Made by a program: the position numbers and the translations under genes. This document shows positions 32,658 through 44,277 of a stretch of DNA of 64,000 nt, piece by piece. Position 1 is the stretch's first letter. Each line of letters starts with the position of its first letter. The stretch is from Agapanthus africanus (taxonomy: Eukaryota > Streptophyta > Magnoliopsida > Asparagales > Amaryllidaceae), in NCBI GenBank assembly GCA_030015575.1, contig CM057337.1:336298583-336362582 (forward strand), written 5' to 3'. The notes under the pieces are model-generated. The model saw only the letters and a program-made list of their open reading frames with translations. It was not told the origin of the DNA and did no database searches.

Positions 32658-33755
32658 AATTATGGTCGTCTCTAGCAAACTTGTTTTATTAGAAAGAGAA
32701 GGAGAAAATATAAGAAAAAGAAAAACTAACTAGCACACTTTCATAGGCAACACGATTGCACTGAGCACGTGCAACAAGCTTTTAAACCTCTAGGTATCCC
32801 TAGTAGGAGGAGTGTCGTCTCCTGAGGGTTTTCAGCAGATTGCACCCACAAAATCCAATAATAAAGGGAAGTCCGTGAGAGTTAAATATAAAGATAAGAA
32901 TTATAAAAGAAAGACTTTGAAAATTAGAGTCTCCAACTTTACTAGCTTTTCGGTTGTCATGAGCCCTATCTTAATAGTCATGAAAAGATATTAGAAATCA
33001 CATCATCCCTCAATAAAACATAGTCTTTATTCTTCATTCCTACCTTTCTTCCAAATATCGATCATATACCCCTACGTGTGTGTAAAGAACATCCCTACAC
33101 TCGGAGAATTCAATTCAAGCTATCATACTCTTGTCCATCTGCCTCAGTACTTTTTAATCAATATTTAGATGGATTTGCTCACACATTTTTTATGCGACCG
33201 TTAATACTTCTTGAGGTACTAACCGACCGATTACTCATGTGCTTGCTTATTAGGTGTATTAGTATTTTCCTCATCTTGCAACACCTAAGGCTTAGCAGTG
33301 ACTCCCAAACCAGTTGGTCCAAGGCACTAGGTGATGTAGCACCCTCGCTATATTTTTTTATTGCTGCCTCGGTGATAACAAAACCAGTGTTTATTTTTTT
33401 CTTAACACCATTTTATATATTTTATTCATTTATTATTTCCTTCATACTTTGGCTTTTGGACCAGAGCATTTCAAGGTATCCTCTACTATCCCGAGTTTCA
33501 AGACGTGTGTAAGTGCGTATAGTAGGGTATCAACGTTTAAATGTTTGGCTTCCAGAATAGAAACTATTTTTCAGACTTATTTTTATCCTCAGATTAGTGA
33601 CTTCTTTAATCTTACTAACCTTTAGGACAACGGCTCATAACTACTTATTACTAGTTTGTTTAAGAAAACTTCTAATTTTCTTGGTTTTCTTAAATTTTTC
33701 CAATCTTTTGGATGTAATTTTTCACTATCTAATATTTTATTATCTTATTTATGTA

Positions 33756-33792
<37 letters not shown>

Positions 33793-34058
33793 TATTATAT
33801 GTTTTGTGCTTATGCAAAGTATGATGCAAAATGATGCGTAAATAAGCACAAACCTCCCCCAAACTTGTTTTCAATAGTGTCATCACTGTTATCTTCTGCT
33901 AAGGCTCAAAAACCTGTAAGCCTGGGAGGAAATTATTGATCAATGGGGACAATAAATATGATCGTGAAAATCCTCTCCCAAACTTATTCTTTTCACTCAC
34001 CTCTATTCTAAAAGATGATGCAGTATTTTACAAGACATGGAGGTGAGACGGAGGAATT
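32658..34058 (-). other. non-coding tail between Athila pol and 3' LTR
   Basis: About 1.4 kb carries no convincing minus-strand ORF. Athila relatives often carry an env-like ORF here, but nothing recognisable remains. A (TA)n microsatellite of about 15 units is at 33760-33789. A plus-strand 144-codon hydrophobic ORF at 33078 is antisense and not credible. Confidence 0.6.
33760..33789. repeat. (TA)n microsatellite
   Basis: An uninterrupted TA run of about 15 units. Confidence 0.95.
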
Positions 34059-34358
34059 TTAATCAAGATAAAGCGGCTCCTGTAAAAACAGGAGCTCCTC
34101 CGTGGGGTCAGTGGAAAAATACGGTTTTAATCTATGTCCATTTACTTTGAAAATTGTACCGTTTTCAACATTTTTAACCTCAACTGCCCCGTGCGGGTAT
34201 ACATACCGCACAACAAAAGGTCCTTTCCACCAAGATCGTAGCTTACCCGCATGAAGATGGAGTCGTGAATCATAAAGAAAGACTTGTTAACCTGGTGTAA
34301 AAGTTTTTCTCAAAATGTTTTTATCATAAAATACCTTACTCCGGTTCTTTATAATTAC
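34059..34358 (-). pseudogene. Athila integrase C-terminal end
   Basis: The minus-strand translation gives the integrase tail with blocks [33 protein letters not shown] and [19 protein letters not shown]. It ends with TAA at 34059-34061. An in-frame TAA near 34295 is a decay lesion. A perfect 8-bp hairpin (GCTCCTGT-AAAA-ACAGGAGC, 34076-34095) overlaps the last codons. Solo LTR F separates this end from the catalytic core. Confidence 0.88.
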
Positions 34359-36554
34359 TGTTAGTTATATGTATGCCCTAGAGGCCATTACTGTACATAC
34401 GATGTATATTGTAGTGGATGCTTGGACATATATAGGAAGGACTTTCTTGCTCGACATGATAGTACGCTATCTGGTTGCTCTTTATCTTAACATGTACTCT
34501 GATTGTCTCTATGTTACATGTTGATAAAGCCCTTAAGATGAGTACTTGACTACCAGAACTATGATGCAGATCATACTAGTGAGGATAGTGTAGTCGCCAA
34601 GCACATCCTTCAAATGTTCCTAGTCGTGGGAGTACCGAGACAGGGCATCGATACTCCAGAGTAGACTAGCGTATGCGCTTCTTGACCCATATGATGGGCG
34701 ATAGATGATCTCATATCCATTGGTGTTTGACATCAGAGAAGGTATACGGGTGCTCAGTAGAGTCTGGGTACACTGGACGGACTCGCCGAGAACTCCCAGA
34801 TGGTATTATACCTCACGTCAGATGGCAGTTCTCTGGTGACACTGGTACAGAGTAGTCTGTAGACCCGAGATCGTCATAGAGTCTTGTGTGATTCCCACTG
34901 TGCTTTGATTTCCATCATACCACGTCCAAGAGGGCGTGCAAAAAGGTGGCTTTTGGGTACAGTCCCGAATCACATGGAGGCAATGAGCGATAGGAGGGGA
35001 TTCGTCTCTCCCGGTATAGGGAGTTGATGTTGCGCTGTGTTCGATTGCCTATAACTAGAAATCCCTGGCCAGGGTTGCTGAGATTTACTGGTAAGTGTTA
35101 TCAGTAGTTTCTCGAACTGTTATAAACCTCATATCGACATGACTTATCAAGCTACTGGGGTCTGACGTTTACCACCACTAGGAGAGATATGCGACATATC
35201 CGACGAAGAGACCGGACTGTACGGGAGTGTTACTGATTGGATTCACGGGAGAAAGTACAGGCTTGCTTGTTGATCTTCTGGTCGCTCAATACCTGGGTGG
35301 CTGTTACGTTTAGCTGACCGCTTGCAGCTTGTGGGTGTTTGATATGATCATCACCTGCTGCCGGCGTATTGACGATTCTTTAGAGTCCCACACAGAGGTT
35401 TCTTGACTCAGGCAAAACGGAGTAGGAGCACATATATGATATGTGCGGGACCGAGAACAATACGTGTATGTGATACCGTATTAGATTCTCGCGATATGAG
35501 ATATCGGCTTGGTATATGTGATATAGCCGGGTCATCGGATCAAGTGTTGATTCGATGAACTGATACAGATTATATTAGTCGGTTATTTGTGAAATAGCCG
35601 GATTATCGGATCAAGTGTTGATTCGATAATTTAATGTATAATTATATATTTGATATATTAAATTACATTAATTGATATAAGCTCACTAAAAGATTCTTTT
35701 TCTCACTCGGGTAATACATTGATATATATGTGATATATGTTAATAGTATTATTTTATTTTGTTACAATAAATATTGTATATGTGATATATAATATTGTAA
35801 CATGTTATGGTTATAAATGCAAAATGTTTTGTGGAGTTTAATTGAGGTTAGGGTTTGGATTAGGGTTAAGTCTTCATGAAGCTTTCAAAAAGCTTCTTGA
35901 AGCTTTGATTTTGACTTGGATATTTTGCATAGATATTTCCTTAACCCAACCCAATGCTTTACCCTAGTTAAATCTCTACATGGGTTAAGTCTTCATACTT
36001 AACCCATGGTTGCAATTCTAACCACACAAGAGTTTCATTATTCATCATAAAAGAAATGGCTTCTTCTTCTTCTTCCTTCTTCTTTTGGATGGAAAAGCTT
36101 GCTAGCTTTTTCATTAGTGATGATTTTGAGTGAGATTAAGAAAACAAATGAGAGCTAAAATCCTACTTCATCATCCTAATCTATCTTAGCCATTTAGATT
36201 AGGGTGTTCACTTCATTTAGTGAGTGAGAGCTTGTGTTAAAGAAACTTCAAGGTAGATCATCTTAGTTATCGAAGATCGGAAGCAAGCTTGCATCTTTCT
36301 CTTCGTGGAGCCTCTGTAGAGTTCGGGAACTCGATGATCGCAGCGAAGGGACCTCAACACGGAGCTTTAGAAGTGAAGAAACGGACTACAAAGGTTGTAA
36401 TCCCTAACTCTTAGATGTAAAGATGTTTACATGCTTTGTTTCGCCTAATCTCTAGTTTAAAGATCTTGGTTAGGGTTGTTTGGCATGTCTAAATTGTAAA
36501 TTGGGCATGGTTGATGCCTTGTAGACCCTTATGAGAGTGCCTAGTAACCCTCCA
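34359..36554 (+). mobile_element. solo copia LTR F (2,196 bp)
   Basis: It runs from TGTTAGTTATATG to AACCCTCCA and is flanked by ATTAC at 34354-34358 and 36555-36559. It is homologous to the LTRs of D, G and J but is its own subfamily. It contains two U3 palindromes with CAAGTGTTG cores (35541-35549, 35612-35620) and CTACAAAGGTTGTAA at 36386-36400. No internal region remains, so it arose by LTR-LTR recombination. It interrupts the Athila integrase frame, which is colinear once it is removed. Confidence 0.95.
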
Positions 36555-37450
36555 ATTACAGCATTATCAGAAGCATCATCGCGGATTTCGCTTAGCTCGT
36601 TTAATTGCAGCTTCCGAAAGTTGCAGGCTTGATTTAAGTCAAAGTTGAGTTCTCCAATGGCCTACATTGCTTTGTGCTCAATCTCGACCGGAAGGTGACA
36701 AGCCTTACCAAACACTAGTCTGTAAGGAGACATACCTAGATCAGTTTTATATGCAGCCCGGAACGCCCAAAGAGCATCCGTCAATTTGGTTAACCAATCT
36801 TTTCGATTTTTAACAACAGTCTTCTCCAAGATTTGTTTGATTTGTCTGTTAGAAACCTCAGCCTGCCTGCTCATTTGGGGATGATGGGGTGTAGAAAGTT
36901 TGTGGTTGATTGCATATTTCCGCATCAAAGTCTCGAAAGTCCGGTTGCAGAAATGTGTCCCGTTATCGCTAATGATAGCACGTGGGTGTCCAAATCGCGA
37001 ATAGATGTTTTCTTTTAAGAACTTATTGACAACCTTTTTGTCATTAGTGCGACAAGAAATAGCTTCAACCCACTTCGAGACGTAATCAACCGCAAGCAAT
37101 ATATACAGATTCCCAAAGGAGTTGGGAAAAGGACCCATAAAGTCAATACCCCAAACGTCGAAAATTTCAACCACTAAGATGGGTTGCTGTAGTATCTCAT
37201 TTCTCCGGGAAATCCTACCCATGTGTTGACACTGTGCACAGGTTTTGCAATGATCAAATGCATCTTTGAACAATGTCGGCCAATAAAAACCGCATTGCAA
37301 AACCTTCCCCGCCGTCTTTCGAGGACCGAAATGACCCCTACATGCCTGATCATGACAAAAAGATAGAACACTCTTGAATTCATCATTAGGGACAAATTTG
37401 CGAATGATTTGGTCAGGACAATACTTAAACAGATATGGTTCATCCCAGTA
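36555..37450 (-). pseudogene. Athila integrase core
   Basis: On the minus strand the HHCC zinc-binding region ([12 protein letters not shown] ... CKTCAQCQ) is followed by the D, D35, E core: [19 protein letters not shown] and the glutamate of [10 protein letters not shown] exactly 35 residues after the second aspartate. [14 protein letters not shown] is typical of Athila. A TGG-to-TAG stop lies at about 36662. The reading frame otherwise stays open to the F insertion. Confidence 0.92.
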
Positions 37451-38083
37451 AAAATGTTTTACTTGGGATAGAAATCGATGCTTTTTCTATTTTAACCATT
37501 CCCGGGAATAAGTCCCGTAACAAGATAATTCACAATATCCCTGAACCAAAGTTCATCGGATACATTCAAGAGTTATTCGTCCGGAAAAGAATCATTAATC
37601 GGTAGGGTCACAGGTGAAGAAGAGATGCGCGAAAGATGGTCGGCTACAACGTTTTCACATCCTTTCTTATCTTTAATAACAAGATCAAATTCTTGTAATA
37701 GAAGGATCCAACGTATTAGCCTACCTTTAGCATCCTTCTTCGCCAAAAAATGTTTCAAGGCAGAGTGGTCAGTGAGCCAATCAAGTAAGGCCTGAATTTT
37801 TCTAATGCAAATGCAACTGCCAAAAGTTCTTTTTCGGTAGTTGTATAATTAATTTGAGCATCATTCAGAGTCTTACTTGCATAATAGATCACGTGTGGCA
37901 TCTTTTCAATGTGCTGTCCTAAAACTGTACCAACTGCAAAATCTGATGCATCACACATAAGCTCAAAAGGGTGGTTCCAATCTGGAGATGATAAAACGGG
38001 GGCTGTAGTGAGAGAGTGTTTGAGTGAATCAAATGCTACCTCACAATCCGAGTCAAAGTGAAAGGTTGTGTCCTTGGCCAAGA
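37451..38083 (-). pseudogene. Athila RNase H
   Basis: The minus-strand translation has FELMCDASDFAVGTVLGQ, the [20 protein letters not shown] block and [11 protein letters not shown] deletion near 37775 removes the residues before the TDHSALKHF block and shifts the frame. Stops follow in the linker to integrase (37443-37573). Confidence 0.9.
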
Positions 38084-39022
38084 GAAGAGTTAAAGGTCTA
38101 GCAATTTTGCTAAAATCCTTAATGAATCTCCTGTAAAAGCCTGCATGGCCAAGAAAAGATCATATATCCTTGACGCATTTGGGATGAGGAAGGTTTTGAA
38201 TGACATCTATTTTAGCTTTTTCAACCTCAATGCCTTTCCGTGAAATAACATGTCCAAGCACAATTCCCTCTTGGACCATGAAATGGCATTTTTCCCAATT
38301 CAAGGTTAAGTTCTTCTCTTTACAACAAGTAAGAACCGCGTCAAGATGAGATAGGCAGTCGGCAAAAGAATCTCCAAATATCGAGAAATCGTCCATGAAA
38401 ATCTTCAAAAAATTCTTGACCATGTCCGAGAATATCCCCATCATACACCGCTGAAATGTAGCGGAAGCATTGATAACCCAAAGGTCATGCGTCTATAAGC
38501 AAAGGTACCAAAAGGACAAGTAAATGTGGTTTTATCTTGATCCTTTTTGGCAATAGGGACCTGGTTATAGCCAGAGTATCCGTCCATGAAGCAATAATAT
38601 TCTCGTCCAGCTAAGCATTCTAGCATCTGGTCAATGAAAGTTAGAGGAAAGTGGTCTTTCCTCGTTATGGCATTGAGTTTTCTATAATCAATACATACAC
38701 GCCACCCAGTTTGAGCGCGTGTCTGGATTAACTCATTAGCCTCATTTGTAATGACCGTGATACCAGATTTCTTAGGGACGACATGAATTGGACTCACCCA
38801 TTGGCTATTGGAGATTGGGTAAATGATACCATTGTCAAGGCATTTGACGATTTCTTTCTTCACCGCATCCTTCATGACGGGGTTTAACCGTCTCTGTGGT
38901 TCTCGGGTTGGCATGGCTTCATCCATCAGATGTATATGATGTTTAACAATCAAGGGACTAATCCCTTTGATGTCAGCCATAATCCAACCAAACGCCTGCC
39001 TATTAGATCTCAATACCGTCAA
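38084..39022 (-). pseudogene. Athila reverse transcriptase
   Basis: RT blocks are in order on the minus strand: the primer-grip side (IHVVPKKSG, WRVCIDYRKLNAITRKDHFP), YCFMDGYSGYNQV and the catalytic FMDDFSIFG. A frameshift near 38450 splits the domain just before FMDDF. A probable CGA-to-TGA stop lies near 38160, inside the otherwise conserved FLGHAGFYRRF linker. Confidence 0.92.
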
Positions 39023-39591
39023 AAGCGCACTCTCTTACTCTGAGGCTAGAGAAGCGGATATGATCACCGGTAAAGACTCATTCTCACCTAAATATGCATA
39101 TTTAAGATGAGAAGGTAAAAGTTTGAGATCTAATGCTGGCGGAGAAATTATAGAAGGTGGGGTCATCGAATGATATTCGGAGTCACAAAGAAGCTCATAG
39201 CCTGCATAAGATACAGACTCGGAAAGTGATGAGTCAAGAGTGTCAGACTCAAGAGTGGAAAGAGTGTCCTCACTAAGATGTGAAAGATCAAACACTGATG
39301 TGCCAGTGTCATCGAGATCATCAAAGCAAAGTTCATCAACTTCGCAACTTTCGGGAGCAATCTCGTGGACAGAACAAACATCAAGTATTTGAGCAGAGGG
39401 TTCAGACGGCTGACTTCCAATTTTGTAGATGTTCAGTTCAATTGTCATTTTTCCAAAAGATAGGTTCATTGAACCATTTCAACAGTTAATGACAGCATTG
39501 GAAGTGGCAAGTAATGGTCGACCCAAAATCACCGGAATTTGGTTCTGTGGGTTTACTATAGGCTGTGTATCGAGAACAATAAAGTCTACAG
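39023..39591 (-). pseudogene. Athila protease end and PR-RT linker
   Basis: The minus-strand translation has VDFIVLDTQP, PVILGRPLLATSNAVINC and then MNLSFGKMTIELNIYKIG, followed by an acidic, serine-rich linker. In-frame stops lie near 39480 (probable CGA-to-TGA) and 39024. The domain is cut at 39591 by the insertion of G and resumes at 62918. Confidence 0.88.
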
Positions 39592-39671
39592 TGTAGGGTT
39601 CCTAGGCACTTTTGTGAGGGTTCATAAGGCATCAACCATGCCCGAATAAAATTTTAGACGTGCCGAACAAC
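39592..39671 (-). repeat. truncated LTR end of tandem element G
   Basis: It matches the first 80 bp of 42064 and 60719 (TGTAGGGTTCCTAGG...GTGCCGAACAA), then jumps to leader sequence CCCCGTTAACAC. The join shares AACC between both parents. Confidence 0.9.
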
Positions 39672-39840
39672 CCCGTTAACACTTTTCTAGACACCTACTT
39701 GATTGGCTAATTGTCTTGTGTAAAACTCTCCGAGGAGTAACTCTTACTCACAGTGGGTATCGGGATCCAACTATCTCATAGGAGGTATGCAATCTCATTG
39801 CAAATTTCAACACTTGAAATTCCCGATAATATTTTGCCCC

Positions 39841-40051
39841 TAGCAATTTATGACCTTAACATAGTCAACAAATCATAATTGCTAGCCAAGTTTAACCCGT
39901 CATTTCTCGATTGAATTAAACGCACCTGCACGACCCTTAACATAGTCAACAAAGTCGTACAACTACCATAATCCAATCACATCTCATATTTTAGCAGATA
40001 AGTACTAATTAGCTACTGCACACTACGCCTTAACATAGTCAACAAACGTAG
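39841..40051 (-). promoter_or_regulatory. three tandem leader hairpins, second G leader
   Basis: The plus-strand loop CCTTAACATAGTCAACAAA occurs three times. It is closed by TAGCAATTTATGA/TCATAATTGCTA, GCACGAC/GTCGTAC and CTACG/CGTAG. Confidence 0.88.
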
Positions 40052-41817
40052 CACGAATACTAACTAGTCTTTATCTGAAATGACGGAGGGCTACGCAGGT
40101 TTTTTAGAAAACCATGAGCGTAATGAACTTGATATCCTCGTAGAATCATGTGAAATTTTGAAATGGAGTGTTTTTGAGGCTTTCATTAGTTTTGCTAAAG
40201 AGGTCACTCCCGGTGAAAGGATCTCGGCTTTTTCCTCATCGAATAAGGTGCAGGACATATCATATATAGCACTGTGCAAAGCAAAACTCTAAAAGCAATC
40301 AAAAGACAAACCGAGTTTTATAGCATCTGCCAGTTTTGCTAAAGAGGTCACTCCCAGTGAAGGGATCTCGGCTCTTTCCTCATCGAATAAAGTGCAGGGT
40401 ATATCATATATACAGCTATGCAAAGCAAAACTGTAGCTACCCTTTTTATAAAGTTTTGATTCTACAACATATTTTAGGTTTCTTTTCTTTTTATTAATCT
40501 TATTAATAAAAATCCCATCAGCTTATGCTTCCTAAGCATCACAGAAGAAACGAAAGCAGTAATATTTATATATCAGCATATATATATTTAGTATAAGCAT
40601 TCGTCTCAGGCAGTAATATGATCTCATCACAGAACATTGCAGCAGAAGAACATATATGAAATATTGGATATACTAGGACGTCCGTGTTTTCAATACGAGC
40701 CTGTATAAAACACGGATTCCACAGTCGCGACGAATAGCCAAACCCACATCCCAAGATCCCTACGAGAGCGGCAAGTAACACTGCAAATTCTAGGGTTAGG
40801 AGACCCGGTTTCGACTCCTCGAGATGGCCTCCCACTGGACCCTAGAACCCGGTTACTTGTGCTCCCCTCCTTGGGTTTACCTAATGTGGAAAAGTAAATA
40901 ATATACACTGGTGACATCAACCTCATCCCGGAAGTGCCCCAATAAAAGAATATTATATACAAATGAATTTTACATGAATGAAAATAAAAAGCCCTCATCT
41001 CACATAAAACCCCCGGCTATTCAGAACACGACGATCCAATATAACATATCACAGCAATACATAATATCATATATCATCAACGTAAGTAAGTATGCATATA
41101 CCGATCGTCGTAGATGTATAGCAACGAAGACCGGCAATAATACTACATACTACACTTACGGTCACAGAAGAAATTGTAAAATTACAATATTTGGAATCCA
41201 CAATCACTTTAGACATCGTAAATCCGAAATATCACATACTTCGCATTTCATGCCTAACTATATGAATTCCACATATTGTATCACATTCCAGATAAATAGA
41301 CAGTATTAAACTTTCCGACCGGATAATCAAATACCCAAGATTTCCTAAATAGCTCAATACTTGAGCGGAGTTCAAATAATCTCAGAATATGTCACAGTAC
41401 CGATGATCCAGCCGTAGAAGGGTCAAGCCAACGCCTTACATGTGGCATGCCGTACTGCCCCAAACCCTAAGGTTTAGAGGCAGTTCAAGACGGTCACATA
41501 ATCGAGTTAAGGTTTGTGTTGTTCTAGAGGGACCGCCGCGTTACATGTACATTTATCCAAGAGATTTAAACCCGATAAAAATTCAACACTTGAAAATTTT
41601 ACGTGCCAGGAAAAATTGAGTTAAAGATATCCGTTCGAACATTTTAACAGTTTCTAAATATCCGGAAATATAACAAAATTAAATTTTCCGATCAAATCAC
41701 GATTACAAAATAAACCCCAGAACACTCAACACTTGAGACAGATTAAAAATACCCAGAAGCAGCAACAAGCACCTACGGATATTACCATGAAGACACGTGT
41801 CGCAATCCCAAAGATAG

Positions 41818-41863
41818 GCCGCGGAACCGCCGCGAGAAGCAGGTTCCCGCCGCGGTTCTGCGG
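41818..41863 (-). promoter_or_regulatory. GC-rich stem after the second PBS of G
   Basis: GCCGCGGAACCGC pairs with GCGGTTCTGCGGC at all but one position. An identical copy lies at 60473-60519. Confidence 0.8.
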
Positions 41864-42050
41864 CGACTTCATGGAATTGCGAGTTCGTATTTCATGACAA
41901 TTCTTAGAATTACCTCGTAATTTTTTTAGGTATTTCTAATTCAGAAAAAACACAGTTTTTAAAAATTGCCCGGAGAGGGGTTCGTTTCGTCGTATCGGGG
42001 TTCGTTCGGAGTTTTAACTTCGTATACACGTCGCCTAATTCTCTAGCTAG

Positions 42051-42062
42051 GCTCTGATACCA
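42051..42062 (-). other. primer binding site, second unit of G
   Basis: The minus-strand TGGTATCAGAGC lies next to the middle LTR. This shows that the middle LTR also served as a 5' LTR. Confidence 0.92.
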
Positions 42063-42063
42063 C

Positions 42064-44263
42064 TGTAGGGTTCCTAGGCACTCTTGTGAGGGTTCATAAG
42101 GCATCAACCATGCCCGAATAAATATTTAGACGTGCCGAACAACCTAAAGTCAGGATCTTTGCTGGATTATTAGGGTTAAACATGCAAGTAAACATCTTTA
42201 CTACTAAGTGTGAGGGATTACAACCTTTGCAGTCCGCTCCTTCGCTTCATAAGCTCCGAGTAGAAGTCCCTTCGCCATGATCCATGATCTCCCGGACTCA
42301 AGAGAGGCTCCACGACCCGAACGATCCATGCTAGCTTGTAGTGTTCCGTTTCTCCGATGATCTACGTCGAAGTTGCTATAACCCAAGCTCTCTCACTCTA
42401 ATGACGTGAACACTCTAATCTAATGGGCTAGATTAGATGAGGATGATGGAGTAGTATTTATGCTCTCTTTTTATATCATAATCTCACATGAAATCATCAC
42501 AAAAGGAATTTCTAGTAAGCTTTCTCAAAGCTAAAGAGAGAAGAAGAAGATGAATAATGAGATAATTCCTTTTGTCATGAATAATGAAATGTATATATGA
42601 ATTAATAATGTAACCATAGTTTAGTATGACAAGGATAACCCTTGTAGAGAATAAACTAGAGCTAGGGTTTGGTTAGGTTAAAAATGAGTCATGGATAAAT
42701 ATCAACCATAATATCTTAACCAAGACAAAAGAGAAAGCTTCTAGAAGGTGCAAGAAGAAGCTAACCCTAATCTAACCCTAACCTTATTTAATCTTCAATA
42801 AACATGTTGCATTATTAATCATATCATGTCACAATAATATATATCACATATATATTATATATTTGCAACAAAAGAAAATAATACAATTAACATATATCGC
42901 ATATATATCAATGTATTATCCGATGAGAAAATGAAATAATAAAGCGAGCCAATATTAGATAATGTAATACAATATCTCATATATATTATTATACATTAAA
43001 TCATCGAATCAACACTTGATCCGATAATCCGGCTATATCGAATATAACCGACTAATATATCATGTACCGATTTATCGAATCAACACTTGATCCGATGACC
43101 CGGTTCATATCTAAATATCGGGAGAATATAATACGGTATCTCATATCGCATTATCCTCGGTCCTGCGCATATCACATATGTGCCTCTACTCCGTTTTGCC
43201 TGAGCCAAGAAAGCTCTGTGTAGGACTCTAAAGAATCGTCAATACGCCGGTAGCAGGTGTTGATTATATCAAACACCCACAAGCTGCAAGCGGTCAGCTA
43301 AACGTAACAGCCACACGTGTATTGAGCAATCAGAAGATCAACAAGCAAGCATGTACATTCTCATGCGAATCCAATTAGTAACACTCCCGTACAGTCCGGT
43401 CTCTTCGTCTGATATGTCGCATATCAAGTCTAGTGGTGGTATACGTCAGACCCCAGTAACTGATAAGTCGTGTCGATGTGTGGCTCATAACGGGTCGAGA
43501 AACTACTGGTAACACTTACCAGTAAATCTCTATATCAGCCCTAGCAAGGGACTTCCAGTTATAGCCAATCGAACACAGCACAACATCAACTCCCTATACC
43601 GTGAGAGACGAATCCCCTCCTAACGCTCATTGCCTCCTTGTGATTCAGGACTGTACCCAAAAGCCACCGTTTTGCACGCCCTCTTGGACGTGGTAAGGTG
43701 GAAATCAAAGCACAGTGGGAATCACACAAGACTCTATGACGATCTCGGGTCTACAGACTACCCTGTACCAGTGTCACCGGAGAACTTCCATCTGACCTGT
43801 GGTATATCACCATCTGGGAGTTCTCGGCGAGTCCGTCCAGTGTACCCAGTCTCCACTGAGCACCCGTACACCATCTCTGATGTCAAACACCGATGGATAT
43901 GGGATCATCCATTTCCCATCACATGGGTCAAGATGCGTATACGCTAGTCTACTCTGGTGTATCGATGCCCTGTCTCGATATACCCTCGACTAGGAACAGT
44001 TATAGTATGTACTCATCAACTACCGTGGCCCCACTAGTATGATCTCATCATAATCCCAGTAGTCGAGTACAGATCCTAAGGGCTTTATCAACATGTGAGA
44101 GAAAAACAGTAAACCAATACAATTCAACATGTTAAGATAAAGAGAAACCAAATAGCATACTATCATGACGAGCAAGAAAGTCCTCTCTATATATATCCAA
44201 GCATCCATTATAATTTACATCATATGTACAACAATGGCCTCTAGGGCATATACATAACTAACA
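42064..44263 (-). repeat. middle LTR of tandem element G (2,200 bp)
   Basis: It runs from plus-strand TGTAGGGTTCC to ACTAACA. It has a PBS on one side and a polypurine tract on the other, so it is shared by two units. U3 palindromes with CAAGTGTTG cores are at 43010-43018 and 43081-43089. Confidence 0.93.
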
Positions 44264-44277
44264 ATCTCCCACTTGCA
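44264..44277 (-). other. polypurine tract of element G
   Basis: The minus-strand TGCAAGTGGGAGAT lies between the pol end and the middle LTR. Confidence 0.88.

Larger units (their letters stand above)
39672..42050 (-). other. second leader copy of element G
   Basis: It is nearly identical to 47790-48023 plus 58561-60705. It holds the GC stem (41818-41863), CAAGTGTTG sites (41727-41735, 41584-41592, 39808-39816), GTAAGT (minus, 41154-41159) and the hairpin TTTTTATTAA/TTAATAAAAA (40488-40512). The duplicated module (about 40195-40435) and three tandem hairpins (40023-40051, 39928-39960, 39841-39884) complete it. It leads into no coding region. Confidence 0.88.

Noticed and set aside
33078-33512. 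144-codon hydrophobic plus-strand ORF, possible membrane or env-like protein
   Set aside because: It is antisense to Athila E, whose env-like ORF would be on the minus strand. The region is AT-rich and the hydrophobicity is a composition effect.
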